64,000 bases of DNA, taken from Mageeibacillus sp. UBA4314. GTDB lineage: Bacteria; Bacillota; Clostridia; Saccharofermentanales; Saccharofermentanaceae. Shown in pieces: positions 9,853 through 18,475 of the stretch (its first letter is position 1; each line of letters starts with the position of its first letter). The position numbers and the translations under genes were made by a program. A model generated the notes under the pieces. It worked only from the letters and a program-made list of their open reading frames with translations, was not told the DNA's origin and did not search any database. The DNA lies in NCBI GenBank assembly GCA_002394605.1, contig DGUI01000011.1, positions 62,001-126,000 on the forward strand, read 5' to 3'.

Positions 9853-12141
9853 TCAAACACGGTTGTAGTTAATAAGACAACCTTTCAATATGATCTGGCG
9901 CTCCTCATCTGTAAGATCGCCAAGACGAAGGTCAAATGCTGTAAGACCTTCGGCACCGACTGTATATGCCTTGATCACCTCAGTCTTGTTCTCGACTGCT
10001 GCACGGATGCCGGGGATGAAGATATAATCGAGCTTCCTAAACGGCAACTCTCCTTCCTCGATCAGGAAAGGAAGCATACCCCAGTTGATAAGATTGCTTC
10101 TGTAGCGCTTTGTCGCATACTCATTTGCAATGTTAGCCCAACCGCCAAGCACTTTCTGGCATGAAGCAGCCTGCTCACGGGCGGAGCCGTCACCGGGCTT
10201 CACTGCGAAAATCGTAGAACCAAAGCCAACATTATCGCGGCATACATCAGGGAAATCCTTCTTGATCGTCTTCATAACGGCATGGATCTCCGGGAAGAGA
10301 TCACAGAGCTTCTGTCCGTCTTCACGGGCCTTCTCAACTTTCTGGATCTCTTTCGCATAGCCTACGTATTCAGGATCCTTACGGCTTAACGTGAACTCAG
10401 CAAGTCCCAAAGGATTGGAACGGTATGATGATGTCTCGCCTGAAGGGATCAATTCGTCTGTAGTAGTAACAGGATCGTGGATCTCCGATACGCAGCGCAG
10501 AACAAGATTATCAGTAAGAGCTACCATTGAAGGCCAATCCTTGATGTTAGGACCGAAATGGATCTCCTGGGAAGGATCTGCGACACCCTTGGAATCGAAG
10601 ACGCGGTTAGCATAGATCTTTGAATCGAAGAAATATGTATACTTGCCGATCTCACCGTCAAACTCAGTAGCCGCAGTGAGTTCACCCTTATTGGCAGCCG
10701 TGGCAGCGATGGACCTTGCATCCATGAGAGCAACGGAAGAGATCTGGCCATTCTGAAGCTTGGAACCTTCACGGTTCGGGAAGTTTCGAGTTGAATGACG
10801 GATACTGAACGCATTGTTGGCGGGAGTATCACCGGCACCGAAACAAGGTCCGCAGAATGCTGTCTTGATGATGGCACCTGTCTCCATGATCGTTGCAGCA
10901 CAGCCGTTCCGTACAAGTTCCATATAAACAGGCATTGAAGCGGGATAGACACTTAATGTAAACTCGTCGCTTCCGATGTACTTGCCCTTGAGGATATCAG
11001 CTGCAGCGCAGATATTCTCAAATCCGCCGCCTGCACAGCCGGCGATGATGCCCTGATCGACCATGAACTTGCCGTTCCTGACCTTGCTCCTCAGAGAATA
11101 CTCGACAGCACCGCCGAGAGATACGGCAGCACGCTTCTCAACATCATTTAAGATATCGCCCAGATTTGCCTTGAGCTCTTCGATCGTGTATGTGTTCGAA
11201 GGATGGAAAGGCATTGCGATCATAGGCTTGATCGTTGACAGATCGATCTCGATAACACCGTCATAGTAAGCAACTTCGCCGGGATTGAGTTCCTTATAGT
11301 CCTCACTTCTGCCGTGAATGTCATAGAAGCTCTTGACCTCATCATCTGTCTGCCAGATAGATGACAGACATGTTGTCTCAGTTGTCATAACATCAACGCC
11401 GATCCTGAAATCAGTTGACAGGTTCTTAACGCCGGGGCCTACGAACTCCATTACCTTGTTCTTGACATATCCGTTTGCAAATACTGCGCCGATGATAGCA
11501 AGAGCAACGTCCTGAGGACCTACGCCCTTGACAGGAGCACCTGTTAGGTAGATGGCAACAACACCGGGCATGTTGATGTCATATGTCTGACCAAGGAGCT
11601 GCTTAACGAGCTCAGGGCCGCCTTCACCCATGGCCATCGTTCCAAGAGCGCCATAACGTGTGTGAGAATCGGAACCGAGGATCATCCTTCCGCCGCCTGC
11701 GAGCATCTCACGGGCAAACTGATGGATTACGGCCTGATGAGGCGGAACATAAACACCGCCGTACTTCTTGGCGCATGTGAGGCCAAACATGTGGTCATCC
11801 TCGTTGATCGTACCGCCAACTGCGCAAAGCGAGTTGTGGCAGTTCGTAAGAACATAGGGAACCGGGAACTTTGTAAGTCCGGAAGCTCTTGCCGTCTGGA
11901 TAATACCTACGAAAGTGATGTCATGTGATGTGAGCTTGTCGAACTTGATCTTAAGCTTGTCCATGTTGCCTGAAGTATTGTGATCCCTCAGGATGCCGTA
12001 AGCGATGGTCTCCTTCTTGGCATCTTCTTTCGAAATGGTCTTCCCCGTCTTTGCAGCGATCGCCGCACCGGCATCGTGGCTGTCAGGAATAATCTCTGTG
12101 CCTCTGATAAGATAAGCACCTGAATCAAGTAAATTTATCAT
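9853..12141 (-). CDS. Aconitate hydratase (YbhJ-like hydratase family)
   Basis: A 762-residue aconitase-superfamily hydratase converting citrate to isocitrate. Substrate motif GSDSHTRYG (156-164) and the [4Fe-4S] ligands Cys369 (AGCAGG) and Cys430/Cys433 (FCGPCFG) are intact; the C-terminal swivel domain includes [18 protein letters not shown]. Its length and organisation look closer to the E. coli YbhJ-type hydratase than to AcnA or AcnB. Linkage to citrate synthase argues that it is the working aconitase here. ATG 12139-12141 follows GGGAGGG. A sigma-A-like promoter lies 47-75 bases upstream. Confidence 0.9.
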   Translation of the reverse strand: MINLLDSGAYLIRGTEIIPDSHDAGAAIAAKTGKTISKEDAKKETIAYGILRDHNTSGNMDKLKIKFDKLTSHDITFVGIIQTARASGLTKFPVPYVLTNCHNSLCAVGGTINEDDHMFGLTCAKKYGGVYVPPHQAVIHQFAREMLAGGGRMILGSDSHTRYGALGTMAMGEGGPELVKQLLGQTYDINMPGVVAIYLTGAPVKGVGPQDVALAIIGAVFANGYVKNKVMEFVGPGVKNLSTDFRIGVDVMTTETTCLSSIWQTDDEVKSFYDIHGRSEDYKELNPGEVAYYDGVIEIDLSTIKPMIAMPFHPSNTYTIEELKANLGDILNDVEKRAAVSLGGAVEYSLRSKVRNGKFMVDQGIIAGCAGGGFENICAAADILKGKYIGSDEFTLSVYPASMPVYMELVRNGCAATIMETGAIIKTAFCGPCFGAGDTPANNAFSIRHSTRNFPNREGSKLQNGQISSVALMDARSIAATAANKGELTAATEFDGEIGKYTYFFDSKIYANRVFDSKGVADPSQEIHFGPNIKDWPSMVALTDNLVLRCVSEIHDPVTTTDELIPSGETSSYRSNPLGLAEFTLSRKDPEYVGYAKEIQKVEKAREDGQKLCDLFPEIHAVMKTIKKDFPDVCRDNVGFGSTIFAVKPGDGSAREQAASCQKVLGGWANIANEYATKRYRSNLINWGMLPFLIEEGELPFRKLDYIFIPGIRAAVENKTEVIKAYTVGAEGLTAFDLRLGDLTDEERQIILKGCLINYNRV

Positions 12142-12187
12142 TATTACCCTCCCGGTATTGTTTTATATCTTCATTTTCAGAATATAT

Positions 12188-12216
12188 ATATTATAAGAAA
12201 AAGAGAAAAGTTGCAA
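12188..12216 (-). promoter_or_regulatory. Promoter of the aconitase-citrate synthase operon
   Basis: Minus strand TTGCAA (12211-12216) and TAATAT (12188-12193) with a 17-base T-rich spacer. An overlapping TATAAT two bases upstream of the TAATAT is an alternative with a 15-base spacer. Confidence 0.55.
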
Positions 12217-12289
12217 TCAGAGAGTTGAAAGTCGTGTCCTGGTGGAGTAGTTTTCCCGGAAGCTGTGCAGTTACCATTGAGCGAGGAGA

Positions 12290-12392
12290 TTACATGTTTT
12301 TGTACATGTAAGTGCCCCAACATGTACATTTACATGTAATTTACATGAATCTGTACATGTAGAGCGTCTAAGATGTACGTTTACATGTAATA
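12290..12392. repeat. Tandem block of TACATGTA palindromes
   Basis: Four perfect TACATGTA palindromes begin at 12303, 12331, 12354 and 12382. Their spacing (28, 23, 28) shows two tandem imperfect copies of a 51-bp unit; two are extended to TTACATGTAA. Partial copies (TACATGT at 12291, CATGTACAT at 12321, TTACATG at 12341) lie between. The block sits between the divergent aconitase and toxin promoters and is not convincingly coding, although a frame on the minus strand encodes a repeated LHVNVH peptide. It looks like a multi-site operator or a structured RNA; role unknown. Confidence 0.75.
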
Positions 12393-12440
12393 GCAAAACG
12401 GGGGCAATTATCAAAAATAACTTTATAATCCAGCATAGCA

Positions 12441-12469
12441 TTGACCTCCTCGTTAATAACATGTATTAA
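12441..12469 (+). promoter_or_regulatory. Putative promoter of the holin-like toxin gene
   Basis: TTGACC (12441-12446), 17 bases, TATTAA (12464-12469). The implied start near 12476 leaves a leader of about 36 bases ahead of the GTG start at 12512. Confidence 0.5.
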
Positions 12470-12511
12470 TCAGCATATCGGAGAGTATTCAAGGAAAGGA
12501 GGGCTGCGGAA

Positions 12512-12628
12512 GTGACAGATTATGAGATAATATCTCTGGTAATTGCCATCATCAGCTTGCTGGTCGGTGTCCTTGCCCTGTTACTGAAACTATTTGCTTA
12601 TCTGGATTCCAGATATAGGCGCAAATGA
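12512..12628 (+). CDS. Putative holin-like type I toxin (38 aa)
   Basis: A GTG start follows GGAAAGGAGGG by seven bases. The 38-residue product begins MTDYEIISLVIAIISLLVGV, continues as a single hydrophobic helix and ends in a basic tail (SRYRRK). This is the form of the Firmicute putative holin-like toxin family related to TxpA/BsrG, small membrane toxins of type I toxin-antitoxin systems silenced by an antisense RNA. The downstream sequence (CCTCACCC hairpin and GGTGACCGTCTTTGCAG) resembles the 3' segment that usually accompanies these genes. An antisense RNA would be expected on the minus strand over 12600-12740; its promoter was not pinned down. Confidence 0.72.
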   Translation: MTDYEIISLVIAIISLLVGVLALLLKLFAYLDSRYRRK

Positions 12629-12631
12629 AAA

Positions 12632-12663
12632 CCTCACCCAAGACTAGCACTCTATGGGTGAGG
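12632..12663 (+). other. 3' hairpin of the toxin mRNA / antisense target region
   Basis: CCTCACCC (12632-12639) pairs perfectly with GGGTGAGG (12656-12663) around a 16-base loop, four bases after the toxin stop. A second imperfect stem (AAGGT...ACCTT, about 12680-12709) follows. Neither ends in a strong T tract. In the TxpA/RatA type, the antisense RNA overlaps this part of the message. Confidence 0.5.
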
Positions 12664-12738
12664 CATTACAACTCACTCAGAAGGTGACCGTCTTTGCAGA
12701 CTGTACCTTTCTGATGTTATTCTAATCATCTGACTCCC

Positions 12739-13524
12739 TTATGTCAATCTTCTCCTCATCAGCTCATAACCTATAACAGAAGCCGCGGACGCTGCATTCA
12801 AAGACTCTGCCTTGCCGGGCATAGGGATCTTTACTTTCGATGTGCAGCGTGATGATGCAAACTCTGACAGCCCCTTGCCTTCGTTGCCGATGAAGAACGC
12901 CACTGGGAACTTGATATCAGATCCAAAAAGGTCATCTCCATGAAGATGCATGGCGATGGACGTTATCCCATTATCAGCGAGTTTACCGAACAGCAGTTCC
13001 TCATCATCGAACATAACGACCGGGATATGCCAGGCAGAGCCCATGGAAGCTCTAAGAGCCTTATCGCCGAACGGGTCGCAGGAGCCTTTCGTGAGGATCA
13101 CGGCGCTCATGTCGAAAGCATCGGCCATACGGATTATAGTTCCAACATTGCCGGGATCCTGCACATTCTCGAGGACACAGATCACGTCGTTACCACGGAG
13201 CGGCAGGTCATTTAGTAACTGAGGGCATTCGCAGATCATCGCGATCCCCTGGGAATTCACGGTCTGGGATATCTTATCAAAGAGCTTATCATCAAGAACA
13301 TAGACCGAAGCATCATCGATACCGTATTCAGAGGCGATCGATCTTCCCTCTTCCACCTTGCGTTCAGACAATATAAGACTGTCACATCTGCCGCCGCTTA
13401 GAAGACAGTCCGTTACGATCCTAAGACCCTCGATATACACTAGTTCAGGACATTTCTTCCTGTCCTGGACCTTCCTGATCTTCTTAAGGAACTGGTTATC
13501 CGAACTCCTGATGATATCTCTCAT
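12739..13524 (-). CDS. TrmH/SpoU-family RNA 2'-O-methyltransferase
   Basis: A 261-residue SPOUT methyltransferase that transfers a methyl group from S-adenosylmethionine to a ribose 2'-OH in tRNA or rRNA. An N-terminal substrate-binding domain (about 1-100) precedes the three SpoU motifs: NVQDPGNVGTIIRMADAF, FFIGNEGKGLS and KIPMPGKAESLNAASAASV, which build the knotted SAM site. The exact target nucleotide cannot be told from sequence. ATG 13522-13524 lies one base after the stop of the zinc-ribbon gene, so this is the third gene of a cyclophilin-zinc ribbon-methyltransferase operon. Confidence 0.9.
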   Translation of the reverse strand: MRDIIRSSDNQFLKKIRKVQDRKKCPELVYIEGLRIVTDCLLSGGRCDSLILSERKVEEGRSIASEYGIDDASVYVLDDKLFDKISQTVNSQGIAMICECPQLLNDLPLRGNDVICVLENVQDPGNVGTIIRMADAFDMSAVILTKGSCDPFGDKALRASMGSAWHIPVVMFDDEELLFGKLADNGITSIAMHLHGDDLFGSDIKFPVAFFIGNEGKGLSEFASSRCTSKVKIPMPGKAESLNAASAASVIGYELMRRRLT

Positions 13525-13525
13525 G

Positions 13526-14677
13526 TCAGTTCAGGCACTCGTTGCACTTCAAGGTCTTGACGAATGTCTCGAACTCGTCCATATCCCTGGCGTCAGGCCT
13601 TGAATCAGTGATCATTCCGACCAAGAGCTCATAACCCCATGAGATATAGGAGATCTTGGCATTCTTCCTGTGATCGCCAAAGCCGTCATTGCTTCCGTCA
13701 GCAGCATCAGGCGTGAGAACATTGGTATCGTCATCAGTAACCTGATTCTCTTTAACATCATTGAGCAGGCCGATGATACCGCTGTTATTGATAAATCTGT
13801 TAACGCCGCCGATCGCTCCGGGAATGGCAGTGATCGCACCGAGTCCGAGCATCCTGGCTCCAGCCCTTGCCACGTTTCCGACAAAACCTGCAGAGGCATT
13901 AGTTACCTGCGTTATCTTGCCTGTTACATCCCTTACCTGCTCAAGACCGTCTGCAAGATCAGCAGCCGTTGACAAAGTCATTGAGATCTCATCGCCCTTG
14001 ATGATCGTTCCCAAAGTCAGATACTTATAAGTATCTCCTACACGGTATGTATAGATCTTGACCAGCCCGTCAAAGAAGAAATCGTCAAGAGAGAATCGCG
14101 TTCCGTGGTTCTCGTTCATTGCCTTATTAAGATCCAGCACTGAAGCATTCATGAACACTGTCCTGACGCTGTCAGCATCCTCGAAAGGAAAATCAGACGT
14201 CCTCTCAACACTTATCCTTCCGGCAGCGCCTGTTATCTGCTCCGCTGTCTTATCAAGGAACTTGGAAGAATCCATGAAATTACGCCTCTTGGCATTGAGT
14301 TTCTTTGCAAAACCGCCTTTGGCATCGTTATAGATACCGGACTTGATCTGGCAATACATGGAACCGCTCTCATAGAACATGGTCCTTCCGCCGGGGCAGG
14401 CCATGTCGATCCTGAGCTTCCGGGGAGTTACCTTATCGGAACTGTCATTGATATATGATACGTTTGTCGTCGCACCGCGGGGCAGTATGGCAGAACCTAT
14501 TACCTTGCCCCTGTCATCCGTGATATCAACTGTGCCGTCCGCATTACGTCCGGTTCTTAAGTTCTCGTTTCCAAGTGCAGTGATATCAACGCCGCAGCAC
14601 GGGCAGTTGCCGTACTGGATATCAGCCTGGGTAATTGCATAAGCACATGACGGACAAAACAGACCCTTCAGTTCCAT
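13526..14677 (-). CDS. Zinc-ribbon protein of unknown function
   Basis: A 383-residue protein opening with a zinc ribbon, Cys8-x2-Cys11 and Cys25-x2-Cys28, then a mixed alpha/beta region and, around residues 270-300, a Gly/Ala-rich weakly hydrophobic stretch that may touch the membrane. The C-terminus has another CNEC motif (KTLKCNECLN). No enzyme motif was found. ATG 14675-14677 follows GGAGATTGGAAT. It lies 18 bases after the cyclophilin lipoprotein gene and one base before the TrmH gene. It is a third ribbon protein in the window with no recognised partner. Confidence 0.75.
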   Translation of the reverse strand: MELKGLFCPSCAYAITQADIQYGNCPCCGVDITALGNENLRTGRNADGTVDITDDRGKVIGSAILPRGATTNVSYINDSSDKVTPRKLRIDMACPGGRTMFYESGSMYCQIKSGIYNDAKGGFAKKLNAKRRNFMDSSKFLDKTAEQITGAAGRISVERTSDFPFEDADSVRTVFMNASVLDLNKAMNENHGTRFSLDDFFFDGLVKIYTYRVGDTYKYLTLGTIIKGDEISMTLSTAADLADGLEQVRDVTGKITQVTNASAGFVGNVARAGARMLGLGAITAIPGAIGGVNRFINNSGIIGLLNDVKENQVTDDDTNVLTPDAADGSNDGFGDHRKNAKISYISWGYELLVGMITDSRPDARDMDEFETFVKTLKCNECLN

Positions 14678-14695
14678 ATTCCAATCTCCAATCAG

Positions 14696-15295
14696 TTATT
14701 CTACAACCTTAACATACTCGATTACAGGCATAACATCGGGATTCTCGATAAAGCCCATGCTGCCCTGACCGGGACAAAGCGCACAGATCTTATCAACTAC
14801 ATCCATGCCTTCAGTAACATAACCGAATCCTGCATACTTACCGTCAAGAGATGATCTGCAGTCACCTACACAGACGAAGAACTGTGAACTTGCACTGTTA
14901 TTGTCATTACCCTTGCGCGCCATTGAAAGAGCGCCTCTGGTATGAGCAAGATCATTCTCGATCCCGTTCTCCCTGAACTCACCCTTGATGGCAGCTACCT
15001 CATCCTTGCCGGCGATCGTAGGATCACCGCCCTGGATAACAAAACCGGGCTGAACGCGGTGGATCTTAAGACCGTCGTAAAAACCGCTCTTGACCAGACT
15101 GACGAAATTATTCACTGTGATAGGCGCCTTCTCCGGATAGAGTTCCAGCTTGATGATGCCATAATCCGTGATCTTCATCTCACACTTGATATGATCTGCT
15201 GATGCCGTTGTTACTGAGCCTGAATTCTCACTGCTGCAACCGGCCATCATGATACAAAGTACAAAAGACAATAATAAACATGTAATCTTGCGCAT
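14696..15295 (-). CDS. Cyclophilin-type peptidyl-prolyl isomerase, lipoprotein
   Basis: A 199-residue exported cyclophilin that should catalyse proline cis-trans isomerisation during folding outside the membrane. The start at ATG 15293-15295, after TTGGAGG, gives a classic lipoprotein signal MRKITCLLLSFVLCIMMAGC with lipobox MAGC; the longer upstream frame was rejected. Cyclophilin core motifs are seen: TVNNFVSLVKSGFYDGLKIHR, FVIQGGDP, a shortened MARKGNDNNSASSQFFV and GYVTEGMDVVDKI. It leads the cyclophilin-zinc ribbon-TrmH operon and is divergent from the pepV-like gene. It shares a TTGAGTCC/TATAAT upstream pattern with the NlpC/P60 gene. Confidence 0.92.
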   Translation of the reverse strand: MRKITCLLLSFVLCIMMAGCSSENSGSVTTASADHIKCEMKITDYGIIKLELYPEKAPITVNNFVSLVKSGFYDGLKIHRVQPGFVIQGGDPTIAGKDEVAAIKGEFRENGIENDLAHTRGALSMARKGNDNNSASSQFFVCVGDCRSSLDGKYAGFGYVTEGMDVVDKICALCPGQGSMGFIENPDVMPVIEYVKVVE

Positions 15296-15386
15296 ACTAA
15301 CCTCCAATATAAACAGAAATATTATACAATATCGGGACTCAAAAGTTATAATAATTAAGTCAAATAACAGAATTGAGGTGAGCTTA

Positions 15387-16667
15387 ATGGCTTTAAATGA
15401 CAGAGAATTGGGATTCATGAAGGACATGATAAGAATACAAAGCGTCGGCGGGGCCCCCTGCCCCGGATGTCCTTACGGTGAGAACTCCAGGAAGGCACTG
15501 TCCGTATTCACGAAGAAAGCGGAAGAACTCGGCTTTAGAACGGGGATCATTGAAGATAAGGCAGGATATGTGGAGTTTGGCGAAGGCGAACGCATGATCG
15601 GTATCGTATGCCACCTGGATGTAGTTCCGCAGGGTAGCGGTTGGGATACGGATCCTTTCGAACTGACGATAAAGGACGGCATCATGTATGGACGCGGGAT
15701 CGTGGATGACAAGGGACCTGCTCTCGCTTCTTTCATTGCGATGAACAGGCTCAAGGAGTCCGGCTTTGTCCCCAAGTCAAGAGTCAGGCTGATACTGGGA
15801 TCTGATGAAGAGAGGACATGCGACTGTATCGAGACATATGCTGTTAAGGGAGAGATACCTGATTTTGCCATTACTCCGGACGCGGAATTCCCGGTCATCT
15901 TCGCAGAGAAAGGAATACTCCATATCAGGATTTCCGGTGCATCGACCGGAAGGATCACTGCTAAGGCGGGAAATGCTGCAAACATGGTCCCCAACGAAGC
16001 ATTTATCGAATACGGAGACAACAGATACGAAGGCAAAGGCAAGACTGCACATGCCTCCAAGCCTGAACTGGGTATCAACGCGATCCTCGACATGGTATCA
16101 AAGCTTAATAACGAAGTCCTGGAGACCTCCCCTCTCCTGTGCTACATAAGTGATGACATCGTCAGGAACACCTATGAAGGATATACCGGTTGTGACATCA
16201 ATGATATCTCAGGTACTATTACGGCTAACCCGGCAATGCTCGATATAAACTCAAGCACGGAGAGCCTTGTGATAGACATACGCTACCCGATAACTGCAAG
16301 ACTTGATGATATCATGGATCACTTTAGGGAAGCTTGCGGCGCATATGGCCTGTCCGTTGAGATCGTAAGTCACATGGGGCCGATCCATAAGGATACGGAT
16401 ACAAACGAGATCAGGACACTTACGAAGATCTGGTCAGATAATATGGAACTTTTTGACGGGTTCAAGCCTGAATACAAAGAGAAGTTCACAAAGCCCGTTG
16501 CTGTCGGCGGCGGAACATATGCAAGGCACATGCCCAATACTGTCGCCTTCGGGGTCCAGTGCCCGTGGCAGGAAGACCAGTGTCATCAGGCAAATGAGCA
16601 CATGTCGGTGAACGATTTCGAAGCGCTTATCAAGATCATGACAGAAACAATAACGGCCCTCTCATGA
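15387..16667 (+). CDS. pepV: M20 family dipeptidase (PepV-like)
   Basis: A 426-residue cytoplasmic zinc peptidase of the M20 family. ATG 15387 follows GAGGTGA; the upstream frame lacks a ribosome site and overlaps the divergent gene. Metal and catalytic motifs are CHLDVVPQGSGW (His/Asp), YGRGIVDDKGP (bridging Asp, with the neighbouring Asp), GSDEERTCDC (catalytic Glu and ligand) and TPDAEFPV. A lid domain lies in the middle. PepV enzymes cleave dipeptides and some acylated amino acids; the exact substrate is not evident. A CPGCPYG segment near residue 30 is unusual but occurs in related clostridial peptidases. Convergent with the NlpC/P60 gene. Confidence 0.9.
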   Translation: MALNDRELGFMKDMIRIQSVGGAPCPGCPYGENSRKALSVFTKKAEELGFRTGIIEDKAGYVEFGEGERMIGIVCHLDVVPQGSGWDTDPFELTIKDGIMYGRGIVDDKGPALASFIAMNRLKESGFVPKSRVRLILGSDEERTCDCIETYAVKGEIPDFAITPDAEFPVIFAEKGILHIRISGASTGRITAKAGNAANMVPNEAFIEYGDNRYEGKGKTAHASKPELGINAILDMVSKLNNEVLETSPLLCYISDDIVRNTYEGYTGCDINDISGTITANPAMLDINSSTESLVIDIRYPITARLDDIMDHFREACGAYGLSVEIVSHMGPIHKDTDTNEIRTLTKIWSDNMELFDGFKPEYKEKFTKPVAVGGGTYARHMPNTVAFGVQCPWQEDQCHQANEHMSVNDFEALIKIMTETITALS

Positions 16668-16675
16668 GGACCGTT
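16652..16675. terminator. Bidirectional terminator between pepV and the NlpC/P60 gene
   Basis: AACGG...CCGTT with an inner CCTC/GAGG stem and TCAT loop overlaps the pepV stop. It lies between convergent genes; T runs on both sides are short. Confidence 0.5.
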
Positions 16676-16680
16676 ACTTA

Positions 16681-18108
16681 TTATACCAATCTTCTTGCTC
16701 CGTAGATGCACGACATTGCCGAATATGTTGAGGATATTACCTTCCCTCGCGATTGCGACGCATGCACGACCGTATTGTTGCCTATGTAGATTCCGACGTG
16801 ATCGATCTTGCCATCCTTGTTGTAGTCGAAGAACACAAGATCCGCACACTTCAGATTCTTCGTGTCTGCCTCCGTACCATACTTATACTGGGCACTCGCA
16901 CTGTGCGGCAGCACGATTCCGTAATACTTCGAGAATACGTACTTAACAAGTCCGGAACAGTCGGCCGATGTCGGCGACGAAGTACCAAACACATACGGTA
17001 TACCAAGGAAACTCTTCACATACTGATCGAAAGGCTTACTCGTATCATGCTTCGTCGACGTAGATGTCGGAGTAGGCGTTGCAGTTGCAGGTGTCTTCGT
17101 GGAAGTGTACTTCGCCATGATGTAATAGCCGTTGTCAAGCTTATACCATCCGTTGTCAGTCTCGGCCACAACGCTGAGCTTCGTTCCTGAACTTACGGTC
17201 TTATATGTGCCGTAATCAGTGCCGGGACCCTTACGGATATTGACCGTAGTCGTTGTATATACAGTTGCCTTATACTCCTTCTCAGTCCAGCTCTGGGAAC
17301 TCTTTGGAGTCGGAGTAGGCGTATTTGTCGCCTTCTTCTCTGACTTGGGCGTAGGAGTAGGCGTATTCGTCGCCTTCTTCGGCTTCGGAGTAGGTGTAGG
17401 TGTATTAGTTGCCTTCTTCTCCGGTTTCTTGGTCGGAGTAGGAGTATTCGTTACCTTCTTCTCAGGCTTCTTAGTAGGTGTAGGCGTACTTGTATTAGTA
17501 GGTCTCTTCGCCTGCTGAGTAGGAGTCGGAGTATTAGTTGTCTTAGCACCAGGAGCCTTAGTTGGCTTTGGTGTAGGAGTATTGGTAGGTGTTGCCGTAG
17601 GCGCATTTGTAGGCGTCGGCGTAGGTGTAGCATCAGCCTCATTGATAAGAGTATTACTTAAGCAATAACCCTCTTCACCATCCTCCAGTCTGATCTTCGA
17701 CCAGGCATCATTTGTGGAGATCTGAAGAACACGTGCATCCTTAACAAGTGTAGTAAGAACTTCAGAATCCATATCGGCCTGGGTTCTTACCTCGACTCCC
17801 TTCCGCTTTGTGTAACAGTATGTGCCATCATACTGGAACATTGATTCAGGTTTTCCGGAGAGCAAGAAAGTATAGCCTTCCATATCATTGTCAGGTTCCG
17901 GCAATGAAGTAAAAGTCAAAAGAGTATCATCTTCTACATTGAATTCGGGATTACCGATAACATAGGAGCGCTCTGGAACCTGCAGAGAAACCTGTTCAGC
18001 AGCACCGAGTTCTGAAACACAGAAGCCGGATACAGTAACAGCACAGCCAGTAATGAATGAGAGAACTCTCATTACAACATTGCGGGATATTAGATTGTCA
18101 TACTGCAA
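16681..18108 (-). CDS. Secreted SH3-NlpC/P60 cell-wall endopeptidase with TPTP linker
   Basis: About 475 residues. The start is most likely TTG 18106-18108, seven bases after GGAAGGAG; an ATG ten codons upstream has no ribosome site. A hydrophobic signal segment (VLSFITGCAVTVSGF) is followed by an SH3b-like domain, a Thr/Pro/Lys repeat linker of about 120 residues built on TNTPTPTP units, a second SH3b domain (VNIRKGPGTDYG) and a C-terminal NlpC/P60 domain with Cys in SADCSGLV, His in DHVGIYIG and HAS. Such enzymes cut peptidoglycan stem peptides, here probably for remodelling or daughter-cell separation. Convergent with pepV. A TATAAT box sits 45 bases upstream. Confidence 0.9.
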   Translation of the reverse strand: MQYDNLISRNVVMRVLSFITGCAVTVSGFCVSELGAAEQVSLQVPERSYVIGNPEFNVEDDTLLTFTSLPEPDNDMEGYTFLLSGKPESMFQYDGTYCYTKRKGVEVRTQADMDSEVLTTLVKDARVLQISTNDAWSKIRLEDGEEGYCLSNTLINEADATPTPTPTNAPTATPTNTPTPKPTKAPGAKTTNTPTPTQQAKRPTNTSTPTPTKKPEKKVTNTPTPTKKPEKKATNTPTPTPKPKKATNTPTPTPKSEKKATNTPTPTPKSSQSWTEKEYKATVYTTTTVNIRKGPGTDYGTYKTVSSGTKLSVVAETDNGWYKLDNGYYIMAKYTSTKTPATATPTPTSTSTKHDTSKPFDQYVKSFLGIPYVFGTSSPTSADCSGLVKYVFSKYYGIVLPHSASAQYKYGTEADTKNLKCADLVFFDYNKDGKIDHVGIYIGNNTVVHASQSRGKVISSTYSAMSCIYGARRLV

Positions 18109-18269
18109 TTGGGCACTCCTTCCCGCCCTGATGGGCATAGTTTGTTACATATATTATACAGTTCTTCGGACTCAATATAAGGCAAAAGCTAATGAATGGG
18201 TGTTTTGTAACTTGTTTGACTTATTTGAGACATGTTGTGGAAACATAAGAGTTGCTAAGGTTTGAAACT

Positions 18270-18416
18270 ACTTGGCATTTCCTAGCAAATCGGCAGTTTT
18301 TTCCTAGCAATGCTAGGAAAAAAGTTGAATATGTTATGAATCCTAGCAAAATAGGCAGATCATCCTAGCAATGCTAGGAAATAATGCCTATTTTGCTAGG
18401 AAGACTTCTGCCAAAT
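18270..18416. repeat. CCTAGCA-rich nested inverted-repeat element
   Basis: Several copies of CCTAGCA or its complement are packed into about 150 bp. A 27-bp palindrome (18297-18323, T6-CCTAGC-AAT-GCTAGG-A6) is followed by a 17-bp inverted repeat TCCTAGCAAAATAGGCA (18341-18357) / TGCCTATTTTGCTAGGA (18385-18401) that encloses another hairpin (18363-18379). The ends carry TTGGCA (18272) and TGCCAA (18410). It resembles a small palindromic intergenic element (REP/BIME or MITE-like). The stretch 18139-18269 before it holds only the NlpC/P60 promoter region. Confidence 0.8.
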
Positions 18417-18421
18417 TAAAA

Positions 18422-18451
18422 GTGTCTCAAGCGACCACCCGCTTGAGACAC
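18422..18451 (-). terminator. Terminator of thrS
   Basis: A perfect 12-bp stem GTGTCTCAAGCG/CGCTTGAGACAC with a six-base loop, 24 bases past the thrS stop, followed by TTTT on the minus strand. Confidence 0.88.
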
Positions 18452-18475
18452 CCTATCATAATTATTTAAATAACC

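Noticed and set aside
12290..12392. CRISPR array
   Set aside because: Units are palindromic, 51 bp in tandem, with no unique spacers and no cas genes.
12271..12462. Small minus-strand frame with hydrophobic start and two LHVNVH...C repeats
   Set aside because: Its repeats follow directly from the TACATGTA DNA repeat; its best start is only three bases from the AGGAGG, and the frame covers the toxin promoter. It remains a remote possibility.
15473..16093. 206-codon minus-strand frame within pepV
   Set aside because: Antisense shadow of a gene with intact M20 motifs.
17290..17640. Possible CRISPR-like or tandem DNA repeat
   Set aside because: The repeats are in frame and encode a Thr/Pro linker; no spacers.
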